A stretch of 7,908 nucleotides of DNA from an uncultured Lysobacteraceae bacterium (lineage in GTDB: Bacteria > Pseudomonadota > Gammaproteobacteria > Xanthomonadales > Rhodanobacteraceae), in contig CAMLSI010000239.1 in assembly GCA_946482585.1 (NCBI GenBank), forward strand, positions 1-7,908. The letters are read 5' to 3'. The position numbers and the translations under genes were made by a program. The first letter of the stretch is position 1; every line of letters begins with the position of its first letter. The notes beneath the pieces are model-generated. The model had not been told where the DNA came from. It made no database searches and was given only the letters and a program-made list of their open reading frames with translations. Below are positions 1 through 5,710 of the stretch, in pieces.

Positions 1-900
1 GCGCGGCGCGAGCCGCCCTGGCCCGTGCTCGAACACACCTACAGTTTCACCGCGCTCGTCGCCGCGCGCGGACGCGGCGACCGCGAGGAAGCCGCCGCCG
101 ACGACGAGAATGCGGCGCGCGATGCTGCGCTCGCGCTCGCGCCGGAGCCGGGCGAGGAGGACGTCGCAGATCCGCGCATCGCGGCATTGTCGCCGTTGCG
201 CGGTGCGGACTTCGGCAATGCCGTGCATGCGGTGTTCGAACGCCGCGAACCGGATGTCGCGATCGCGGCGCAGACGGCGCTGATCGAACAAGGCCTGCGC
301 GACTACGCGGTGAGATTGCCGGCCGGCGTCGACGCGGCCGCGGCGATCGCGACGCTCGTCGAACGCACGCTGGCGTTGCCGCTGTTCGGCGCGGCCAGCC
401 TGCAGACGCTGCCGCCTTCGCGGCTGCGCGCCGAGATGGCGTTCCAGTTCGTGCTCGATGGGGTCACGCCGCAGGCGCTGCGCGACGCCTGCGCGCGACA
501 TGGCGCGGCGGCGCTGCTGCCGGCCGAGCTGCCGGTCGCGAGCCTGTCCGGCCTCATGAGCGGCAAGATCGATCTCATCGTCGAACACGAGGGCCGCTTC
601 CACGTGCTCGACTACAAGACCAACTACCTCGGCGATGCATTGGCCGACTACGCGCCGGCGCGCCTTGCCGAGGCGATGGACGAGCACTATTACGGTTTCC
701 AGGCGTTGCTCTACACCGTGGCGCTGGATCGGTATCTGCGCCAGCGCCTGCCGCGCTACGTGCGTGCGCGGCATCTCGGCGACGCGATCTACCTGTTCGT
801 GCGGGCCTGCGGTCTCGCGCCGGGAGCCGGCATCTGGCGGCAGCGTTTCGACGACGGCCTCATCGACGCGGTCGATGCCGCGCTCGGAGCGCGCGCATGA
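1..900 (+). CDS. recB: RecB, exodeoxyribonuclease V beta subunit, C-terminal nuclease domain (5' end outside window)
   Basis: This is the last 299 codons of RecB, open at the left window edge; the helicase domains lie upstream. RecB is the 3'-5' helicase and only nuclease of RecBCD, which resects double-strand ends and loads RecA in the cytoplasm. The nuclease residues known from E. coli RecB can be placed: His in NAVHAVFE (codon 226-228, equivalent to H956), Asp in GKIDLIV (571-573, D1067), and Asp and Lys in VLDYKTNYLG (610-612 and 616-618, D1080 and K1082). The following stretch (Y-x-x-QALLYTVALDRYLR, then DAIYLFVR) matches the conserved end of the family. An acidic, alanine-rich linker of about 35 residues precedes the nuclease core, as expected for the tether between helicase and nuclease. 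The stop codon overlaps the recD start (ATGA), so the two are translationally coupled. All catalytic residues are intact. Identification is firm. Confidence 0.96.
   Translation, partial: ARREPPWPVLEHTYSFTALVAARGRGDREEAAADDENAARDAALALAPEPGEEDVADPRIAALSPLRGADFGNAVHAVFERREPDVAIAAQTALIEQGLRDYAVRLPAGVDAAAAIATLVERTLALPLFGAASLQTLPPSRLRAEMAFQFVLDGVTPQALRDACARHGAAALLPAELPVASLSGLMSGKIDLIVEHEGRFHVLDYKTNYLGDALADYAPARLAEAMDEHYYGFQALLYTVALDRYLRQRLPRYVRARHLGDAIYLFVRACGLAPGAGIWRQRFDDGLIDAVDAALGARA
886..889 (+). promoter_or_regulatory. Ribosome binding site of recD, inside recB
   Basis: GGAG lies 7 nt before the ATG at 897, within the last codons of recB. It supports the ATG that overlaps the recB stop as the true recD start, and independent re-initiation at the junction. 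Confidence 0.6.
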
Positions 901-2741
901 GCCACTACACGCTGCTGCGCGACGACGACGAGCTGCCGGCCGTATGGCGCGCGCTCGATCGCGCCGTCTTCCATTGGGTAGCGATACACGGCGGATCGCC
1001 CTCGTTGGCGGCGGTCGCGGGCTGGGCCAGTCATGCGGATGGTGCCGGCGACGCCGCGTTGCCGCTGCTCGGCGACGACGCGGGCCGGCACGGCATGCCG
1101 CCGCTGACCGGCGACGAGGTCGAGGCGTTGCGGCGCGAAGCGCTGGTCGGTGACGGAAGCGCGACGACGCCCTTCGTCATCGACGCCGACGGACGTTTTG
1201 CGTTCTGGCGCAACCACGCCGACGAAGGCGCGATCGCGGCGGCGATCGCGCAGCGGCGCGCAGCCGCGACACCGGTCGACGCGGCCGTGCTCGGCGACGA
1301 TCTGGACGCCTTGTTCCAGCGCGCGCCGGCCGCGGCGCAGCGGCAGCGCGACGCCGTCGCGGCCGCGGTCGGACGCCGGCTGTTCGTGCTGACCGGCGGC
1401 CCGGGTACCGGCAAGACCACGACCGTGCTGCGGCTGCTGCTGATGCGCTTGCGCACATCGCCGTCGCCGTTGCGCATACGGCTCGCGGCGCCGACCGGCA
1501 AGGCGGCGCAGCGTCTGCTGCAGGCGCTGCGTGCGGGCAAAGCCGCGCTGCGCAACGGCGCGGATGCGCTACCGGATGAATGGCGGCCGCTGCTCGCGCA
1601 GATTCCCGAAGACGATGCCTCGACCTTGCACCGGCTGCTCGGCTACGACCCGCATCGCAACCGCTTCACGCGCAACCGCGCGCGCCGGCTCGCGGCCGAC
1701 GTCGTCGTCGTCGACGAAGCCTCGATGCTCGATCTCGCGATGCTGCGCGGCCTGCTCGATGCCGTGCCCGACGAAGCCGCGCTGATCCTGCTCGGCGATG
1801 CCGATCAGCTGACTTCGGTCGCCGCGGGTTCGGTGCTGATGGATCTCGTGGCGGCGCTCGAACACGAGGGCGCCGCGGAACTCGTGCGCCTCGAACACAG
1901 TTTCCGCGCGCAGCGCGAGCTGGCGCGGCTCAATGATGCCGTGCGCCGGGGCGATGCGGCCGTGTTTGCGGATGCGCTCGCCGACGCCGCGCCGGCCGCG
2001 GCGGTGCGCAGCGTCGTCGATACGGCCTCGCTGCGCGCGTTTGCGCGCGACTGGGCCGCCGGCCTCGCGGCGCTGCCGATTCGTCCGGTCCTGCCGCGCG
2101 CGGATGCGCCGGCCGCGCCGGAGCGACCGGTGCAGGCTTCGCTGTTCGATCCGCCGCCGCCGGAGCCGGCGGCGCTCGCGCTGCAGGCGCTGCGCGCGCT
2201 CGGTCAGCGCCAGTTGCTCTGCGCGTTGCGCGAAGACGCGTTCGGGGCGCTGGCGTTGAACGCGCAGATCGAAGCCGAGCTCAAGACGCTCTGGGGCGTC
2301 GAGCCGGAACTCCTGTGGTATCCGGGGCGTGCGGTGCTGATCGCGCGCAACGATTACGGCTTGCGCCTGTTCAACGGCGATGTCGGACTCTGCCTCGCCG
2401 ATGCCGACGGCCGCCTGCGCGTCTGGTTCGAATCGACGCTGGCGAGCGGCGAACCCAGCGCGCGCGCGCTGCCGCCGGATTCGCTGCCGGCGCACGACGG
2501 TGCGTTCGCGATCACCGTGCACAAGAGCCAGGGTTCGGAATACGCGCAGGCGGCAGTGCTGCTGCCGCCCGATCCGGCGCACCGGATCCTGTCGCGGCAG
2601 TTGCTCTACACCGGCATGTCGCGCGCGAAGCGGCGGCTCGATATCTGCGCGTCGGCCGACGCGATCGCAGCGGCGATCGCTCGGCCCGTGCGGCGCGCCG
2701 GAGGGCTCGCCGCAAAGCTGCGGCGGCCGCCGGCGCGTTGA
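897..2741 (+). CDS. recD: RecD, exodeoxyribonuclease V alpha subunit (5'-3' helicase)
   Basis: A complete 614-residue RecD, close to the 608 of E. coli. It is the SF1B 5'-3' helicase of RecBCD, working with RecB on the opposite strand and controlling nuclease behaviour. Helicase motifs appear in order: Walker A GGPGTGKTT (about residues 167-175), motif Ia APTGKAAQRL (198-207), Walker B VVVDEASML (270-278), motif III LLGDADQL (298-305), a LEHSFR motif (332-337), FNGDVGL (492-498), motif V TVHKSQGSEY (540-549) and motif VI LYTGMSRAKRRL (570-581). The first 150 residues form the less conserved N-terminal domain, which in E. coli contacts the other subunits. Residues about 400-425 are a Pro/Ala-rich linker carrying QASLF (413-417), discussed in the findings. 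The start is fixed by the ATGA overlap with recB and a GGAG. The length and motif set argue for the RecBCD subunit, not the longer stand-alone RecD2. No usual residue is missing. Confidence 0.96.
   Translation: MSHYTLLRDDDELPAVWRALDRAVFHWVAIHGGSPSLAAVAGWASHADGAGDAALPLLGDDAGRHGMPPLTGDEVEALRREALVGDGSATTPFVIDADGRFAFWRNHADEGAIAAAIAQRRAAATPVDAAVLGDDLDALFQRAPAAAQRQRDAVAAAVGRRLFVLTGGPGTGKTTTVLRLLLMRLRTSPSPLRIRLAAPTGKAAQRLLQALRAGKAALRNGADALPDEWRPLLAQIPEDDASTLHRLLGYDPHRNRFTRNRARRLAADVVVVDEASMLDLAMLRGLLDAVPDEAALILLGDADQLTSVAAGSVLMDLVAALEHEGAAELVRLEHSFRAQRELARLNDAVRRGDAAVFADALADAAPAAAVRSVVDTASLRAFARDWAAGLAALPIRPVLPRADAPAAPERPVQASLFDPPPPEPAALALQALRALGQRQLLCALREDAFGALALNAQIEAELKTLWGVEPELLWYPGRAVLIARNDYGLRLFNGDVGLCLADADGRLRVWFESTLASGEPSARALPPDSLPAHDGAFAITVHKSQGSEYAQAAVLLPPDPAHRILSRQLLYTGMSRAKRRLDICASADAIAAAIARPVRRAGGLAAKLRRPPAR
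2133..2147 (+). other. Possible beta-clamp-binding pentapeptide (QASLF) in the RecD linker
   Basis: Codons 413-417 of RecD read Q-A-S-L-F, inside a Pro/Ala-rich and probably disordered segment followed by D and a run of prolines. This fits the general bacterial sliding-clamp-binding pattern Q-x-x-L-F. What is seen is the motif and its setting in a low-complexity linker; binding is inference, and chance occurrence is quite possible. Confidence 0.3.
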
Positions 2742-2747
2742 GCGCGA

Positions 2748-4496
2748 TCAGTACTTTTCGAGCAGCACGCTGCGATTCACGCCGTCGACGTTGTAGCTGA
2801 AGTTCGCGCTCGATCCGGACGTGAAGGTCAGCGTGAACGTACCGACCTCGATGAGCTGGCGAGCATTCGGGTTGTAGGTCGGTCCCCAGGGCGAACCCGT
2901 GAACTTCACGACGCGTCCGCCGGCGACGTCCGGGCCGGTCCACTGCGGATCGAGCTGATACCAGGCGGCGCGGCCCTGGTTGTCGTAGACGAACCACAGT
3001 GCGAACAGCACCTGGCCGAACTGGAACATGCTGACGCCGCGGCCGCCTTCGACGCGTACGTCCCACTGGCCGGTGTAGTCGCGCGTCGGTCCGGCCGCGC
3101 TGCCGCTGTTGGCGATGAACTGGCTGATCGACGGGAAGATCAGGTCGAGCCGGGAGTAGAAATCCACGTTGCCGGCGGCTTCGCTCTGCCCCGTGTTCGC
3201 GCATGAGGCGCCGCCGCCGAACAGGCCGCCGCGCAGCTGATAGCCCGCGCCGTTGAGCGTGAACAGGCCCGAGCCGCTGCTGCCGCCTTCGGTCGTGCCT
3301 TCGCTCCAGGACGACTTCCAGGTGCTGCTCACGGTCTGGCTGTCGAACGTCACGTTCTCGCGCGTGCCGCTGTGGTTGCCCTGGCTGACTTTCTTGATGT
3401 CGCCCGAGGGATGGTGCACGCCGATGACCGAGGTCGCCGGGGTCAGCGCGGCCGCGTTCCAGCCCGCCAGGATGGCGCCGTTCGGCGGCGTAGAATTCAG
3501 GCGCAGCAACGCGCCGTCGGTGCTGCCTTGCGAATACTTGAGCTCGGCGCCGCCGGGAACCTGCGTGTTCGGACCGTTCTGGTCGACGCCGCAGGTCGGC
3601 GTCTCGTAGTTCCAGAACGTGGTCAGCGACGAGGCTTCGCTCTGGTTGCCGATGCAGTGGTGCGCGGTGAAGAACCACGGGATCTGGGTGCTGCTGTCGA
3701 TGTCGTTCAGCAGCGTGCCGGTGCAGGTGTAACTGCCGCCGCCCGACTGGTACACCATGCGTGCCACCGCGTTCTTGATGTTGACCAGGGGCTCGCCGAG
3801 CGAGCCGGAACCGGTGCGGCAGACCACGTCGATGTTGCAGGAGCCGGAGTCGCCGAGGCCCTTGCTGCGACCCAGCGCCTGCGGCGACACGAGCAGGTGC
3901 GACACGGTTTCCACGCGCAGCGCGACGCCGGCGGGATCGATGCCGGCCGGCACGAACAGTTCGAGCTGCTGGCGTTCGCCGTCGGTGACGGCGGTCCAGA
4001 ACACGCCGTCGGCATCGGCCTGCCTGCGCGCCGCGGCCGCGTCGACCGCGTAGATGACGCCGTCGGCGCCGGCCACGCGCAGTTCCACGCCCTCGGGCCA
4101 GTCCGATACGCGCAGGCCGCTGCGCAGCGCCGCGGCGCCGCGCGAGGCGACGTCCAGGCGCAGTACCGCGCCGCCGTCGACATACTGCAACTGCGCCTGC
4201 GGCAGATCGTCGATCGCTTCGCTCGCGATATCGCGGCTGACGCCGATCTGCACGCGGCGATGGCCGCTCGCTTCGTTGCGGCGCTTGACCGCGGCGACGC
4301 GTTCGTCGGCGAGCACGGGCAGCTGCAGCAGCGGCGCGGTTGCGGCGGACTTCGCGCCGCTGCGCCACTGCTGCGTCTTCGGCGCGGCCGCCGGATCGAC
4401 GCGCAGCACTTCGCTCGAGGTTTCCAGCGTGACGGTGGCGTGAGCGCTGCCGACCAGCAGCAGAGACAGGGCCAGGCTCAACGAGCGGGCTTTCAT
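2748..4496 (-). CDS. Secreted lysyl-endopeptidase-like S1 serine protease with C-terminal beta-rich domain
   Basis: A 582-residue precursor of a trypsin-fold protease, resembling Achromobacter protease I (Lys-C). Residues 1-20 are a Sec signal ending SAHA; 21 to about 212 are a propeptide; the catalytic domain starts near GSCNIDVVC (218-226) and ends near 465. The triad is His280 (TAHHC), Asp327 (STDGALL) and Ser407 (GGSSGSG). HHPSGDIKKVS (361-371) is also typical of this group. Six cysteines (220, 226, 258, 281, 302, 432) match the three disulfides of protease I, and Asp445 sits where its Lys-selecting Asp225 would be. Residues about 472-582 form a Gly/aromatic-rich domain (LFALWFVYDNQG, AWYQLDP) of a kind seen at the C-termini of exoproteins in this lineage. 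Met at 4496 was chosen over the frame's first Met at 4562 because it gives a clean signal peptide and a well-placed GGAG. It is convergent with recD (6-bp gap). Substrate specificity is inferred. Confidence 0.9.
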   Translation of the reverse strand: MKARSLSLALSLLLVGSAHATVTLETSSEVLRVDPAAAPKTQQWRSGAKSAATAPLLQLPVLADERVAAVKRRNEASGHRRVQIGVSRDIASEAIDDLPQAQLQYVDGGAVLRLDVASRGAAALRSGLRVSDWPEGVELRVAGADGVIYAVDAAAARRQADADGVFWTAVTDGERQQLELFVPAGIDPAGVALRVETVSHLLVSPQALGRSKGLGDSGSCNIDVVCRTGSGSLGEPLVNIKNAVARMVYQSGGGSYTCTGTLLNDIDSSTQIPWFFTAHHCIGNQSEASSLTTFWNYETPTCGVDQNGPNTQVPGGAELKYSQGSTDGALLRLNSTPPNGAILAGWNAAALTPATSVIGVHHPSGDIKKVSQGNHSGTRENVTFDSQTVSSTWKSSWSEGTTEGGSSGSGLFTLNGAGYQLRGGLFGGGASCANTGQSEAAGNVDFYSRLDLIFPSISQFIANSGSAAGPTRDYTGQWDVRVEGGRGVSMFQFGQVLFALWFVYDNQGRAAWYQLDPQWTGPDVAGGRVVKFTGSPWGPTYNPNARQLIEVGTFTLTFTSGSSANFSYNVDGVNRSVLLEKY

Positions 4497-4502
4497 GTTC
4501 GA

Positions 4503-4506
4503 CTCC
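4503..4506 (-). promoter_or_regulatory. Ribosome binding site of the serine protease gene
   Basis: On the minus strand, GGAG stands 6 nt before the ATG whose first base is 4496. It decides the start: the more upstream in-frame Met at 4562 would add 22 residues in front of an otherwise perfect signal peptide. Confidence 0.65.
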
Positions 4507-4543
4507 AGAATGATCCAAGGGCCAGTGCCGGCCCGGCGAAGCG

Positions 4544-4575
4544 ATAATACGCCGTAGGGCATCGAATCCTGTCAG
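4544..4575 (-). promoter_or_regulatory. Candidate sigma70-like promoter of the serine protease gene
   Basis: Reading the minus strand, CTGACA (4575-4570) is followed after 20 bp by TATTAT (4549-4544), one of the few AT-rich hexamers in this GC-rich gap. A start a few bases downstream would give a leader of about 40 nt before the ATG. The -10 is good, but the 20-bp spacer is longer than the usual 16-18, so the -35 assignment is doubtful. No operator is obvious in the 285-bp gap (4497-4781) shared with the divergent small gene. Confidence 0.35.
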
Positions 4576-4769
4576 CGTAGGTGCCGGGGCAACAACGAAA
4601 ACGCGCCAGCGGCGCAATGCGAACACGATGTCGGGGCAGGGCGGCCCGCGGGTCTGCGCGTCGGCGATCGAACGAAATTTTCACGCGAATCCGGCGGGTG
4701 CCGTGCCGCCATGACGGCGCATTAACCTGGGCGCCGGTATACCTGCGCCACCAGCCGCCACACCCACCC

Positions 4770-4774
4770 GAGGG
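4770..4774 (+). promoter_or_regulatory. Ribosome binding site of the DUF3606-like gene
   Basis: GAGGG lies 7 nt before the ATG at 4782. It selects this Met over the frame's first Met, about 200 bp upstream at 4581, where the translated sequence is low-complexity arginine-rich noise. Confidence 0.6.
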
Positions 4775-4781
4775 ATGCGTC

Positions 4782-4991
4782 ATGAACGTGCAACGTCTTG
4801 CCGTTTCTCCGCTGCATACGCAAGCCGGCAACACCGATCGCATCGACCTGTCGTCGCATTGGGAGCTGACCTACTGGGCCACGCAGTGGGGCGTCGCGCC
4901 CGAGCGTATCGTGAAGGCCGTCGCGACGGTCGGCACCAATCTGCGTCTGGTGCGACGCGAATGCGCCGCAGTGCGCGAGGCTTGCGCCTGA
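4782..4991 (+). CDS. Small DUF3606-like protein
   Basis: A 69-residue protein with no signal peptide or membrane segment, so presumably cytoplasmic. Residues about 19-58 follow the DUF3606 pattern: D-R-I-D-L near the start, then W-E-L-x-Y-W (27-32), W-G-V-x-x-E-R-I-x-K-A-V (36-47) and V-G-T-N-x-x-x-V-R (50-58). DUF3606 proteins are short (about 60-80 residues), predicted helical and of unknown function, so the length fits. A Cys/Arg-containing tail (RRECAAVREACA) ends the protein. The start is set by a GAGGG and the onset of family-like sequence. It is divergent from the serine protease gene and seems monocistronic; a TATACC box at 4738-4743 could be its -10, but I find no convincing -35. Family assignment is by pattern memory and is moderately sure; no function should be assumed. 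Confidence 0.72.
   Translation: MNVQRLAVSPLHTQAGNTDRIDLSSHWELTYWATQWGVAPERIVKAVATVGTNLRLVRRECAAVREACA
4960..4978 (+). repeat. First copy of an imperfect 19-nt repeat (CAAVRE tail)
   Basis: These 19 nt, near the 3' end of the DUF3606-like gene, recur at 5094-5112 with two mismatches, the first ten bases being identical. Both copies are in an open frame and encode CAAVRE. It suggests a local duplication of the gene's end. Confidence 0.5.
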
Positions 4992-5023
4992 GGCATTCCC
5001 GCGCGCGCCGCCGGCGGTCCCGG

Positions 5024-5260
5024 ATGCAGCAAAACGCGCTTTTGATAACGGTATACAAGGTCGATGGCGTCATGCCGCGCGATATCGTGCGGCAATGCGC
5101 CGCCGTCCGCGAACCGTTGCACCGGAGCCGGCCACTGCTGCGACCCGCGACTGCCGTGCAGTGGTTCCGTTCCATCCGCGGGCGGATGCCTGCTCCGGTT
5201 TGTGGACCGACGGCGACCCGACCACCTCCATTCATGCGCGGCCAAGTGCGTTCGTACTGA
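5024..5260 (+). CDS. Doubtful small open frame, possible degenerate DUF3606-tail paralogue
   Basis: An open frame of 78 residues starting MQQNALLITVYK. Its middle (V-D-G-x-x-x-R-D-I-V-R-Q-CAAVREP) resembles the end of the preceding DUF3606-like protein (V-G-T-N-L-R-L-V-R-R-E-CAAVREA), but the front half of the domain (the WELxYW and WGV motifs) is absent and the rest is Arg/Pro-rich. There is no good ribosome binding site before the ATG. It could be a decayed partial duplicate, a fortuitous frame, or a real small protein; a remnant or chance frame seems most likely. Confidence 0.2.
   Translation: MQQNALLITVYKVDGVMPRDIVRQCAAVREPLHRSRPLLRPATAVQWFRSIRGRMPAPVCGPTATRPPPFMRGQVRSY
5094..5112 (+). 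repeat. Second copy of the imperfect 19-nt repeat
   Basis: It differs from 4960-4978 at two positions (A to C and G to C), both synonymous third-position changes within the CAAVRE codons. GTGCG also precedes both copies at a similar distance. Confidence 0.5.
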
Positions 5261-5272
5261 CTTGCCCGTGCG

Positions 5273-5294
5273 CCGGCGTCTGCGCCGGTCTTTC
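5273..5294 (+). terminator. Weak terminator-like hairpin
   Basis: Arms CCGGCG (5273-5278) and CGCCGG (5283-5288) close a TCTG loop, followed by TCTTTC. It lies 12 bp after the stop of the doubtful frame ending at 5260. The 6-bp GC stem is stable but the T-tract is short and interrupted, so termination would be weak. In DNA this GC-rich, chance hairpins are common. Confidence 0.3.
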
Positions 5295-5513
5295 ATGCCG
5301 TGCGGATCGCTCCGGTATCGAATGGAAACCGCGCGCGGCCGCATCCGGCACCGGCGACCGTCGCGCAACGATGCCGGCGCGGCCATCGCAGTCGCCGCAC
5401 GCCCTTGACGACGGCGCATTGCACGACCCGTGATTCAGCCAACTGCGTCACGGCGAGCGGCCTGCCGGCCGATCGCGCTTTCGGAAAATAGTCCAGGCAA
5501 TTCAGCGTGTTGG

Positions 5514-5542
5514 GCAAAAAATAAATTTACGACGTTTTTTGC
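5514..5542. repeat. AT-rich inverted repeat (A-tract/T-tract) upstream of the metalloprotease
   Basis: Perfect 8-bp arms GCAAAAAA (5514-5521) and TTTTTTGC (5535-5542) flank 13 nt that include the palindrome TAAATTTA (5522-5529). It is the most AT-rich spot in the window. Possible roles are a promoter or UP-element region, a site for an H-NS/MvaT-type or other regulator, or a bidirectional terminator separating the two transcription units. I could not fit a convincing -35/-10 pair. Confidence 0.55.
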
Positions 5543-5696
5543 ATTGTGCCCCCTCCCGGGAAGTTCCAGGTTCGCCGAGCGCCAGCTTCCGACCGGACCA
5601 CTCGGTCGCCGCCCGGCCGATCGCTTCCGCATCGACCGGGCGCCGCGCCGCCGCCGTACCGCTACGCCGCTGCCGCTCCACCGTCACGAACATCTT

Positions 5697-5707
5697 GGAG
5701 GGAGAGG
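5697..5707 (+). promoter_or_regulatory. Ribosome binding site of the metalloprotease
   Basis: The purine run GGAGGGAGAGG ends 3 nt before the ATG at 5711; its GGAGG core is 9 nt from the ATG. It is the strongest Shine-Dalgarno sequence in the window and fixes the start ahead of a good signal peptide. Confidence 0.75.
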
Positions 5708-5710
5708 TTC

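Larger units (their letters stand above)
4992..5710 (+). other. 719-bp region without a firm gene
   Basis: Between the DUF3606-like gene and the metalloprotease I find no frame with recognisable family motifs or a good start plus ribosome binding site. Its contents are a weak 78-codon open frame (5024-5260) with partial similarity to the preceding gene, a small hairpin (5273-5288), an AT-rich patch from about 5484 to 5545 containing an inverted repeat, a 6-bp hairpin at 5590-5608 (arms CGACCG and CGGTCG), and the ribosome binding site of the next gene. The last 170 bp is probably the metalloprotease leader. The other overlapping frames are arginine-rich or proline-rich noise typical of GC-rich non-coding DNA. 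Confidence 0.6.

Noticed and set aside
1569..2582. A 337-codon minus-strand open frame inside recD
   Set aside because: It is Arg/Gln-rich with no recognisable motifs and is fully covered by the well-supported recD frame.
3372..4547. A 391-codon plus-strand open frame antisense to the serine protease
   Set aside because: It has Ala/Arg/Gln-rich composition without motifs; the minus-strand gene explains the region completely.
4497..4562. Upstream in-frame Met for the serine protease, adding 22 residues
   Set aside because: The extension would bury the signal peptide, lacks a ribosome binding site, and overlaps the candidate -10 box.
2512..4626. A 704-codon open frame on the minus strand overlapping the serine protease in another frame
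   Set aside because: It is a shadow frame: Arg-rich low-complexity translation, running into recD, with no start signal. The neighbouring frame carries all protease motifs.
4581..4781. N-terminal extension of the DUF3606-like frame from the Met at 4581
   Set aside because: The extra 67 residues are Arg/Pro-rich and unlike the family, and a GAGGG directs initiation at 4782.
5008..5017. 10-bp palindrome CCGCCGGCGG after the DUF3606-like gene, considered as its terminator
   Set aside because: It has no loop of its own and no following T-tract.
4735..5056. 8-mer CGGTATAC present at 4735-4742 and 5049-5056, considered as a shared promoter -10 or operator
   Set aside because: Neither copy has a convincing -35 at suitable spacing, and an 8-mer pair alone is weak evidence.
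5465..5624. 12-bp direct repeat CCGGCCGATCGC at 5465-5476 and 5613-5624
   Set aside because: It is made of frequent GC-rich words (CGGCCG, CGATCG), no similarity extends beyond it worth noting, and no attachment-site or element boundary is present.
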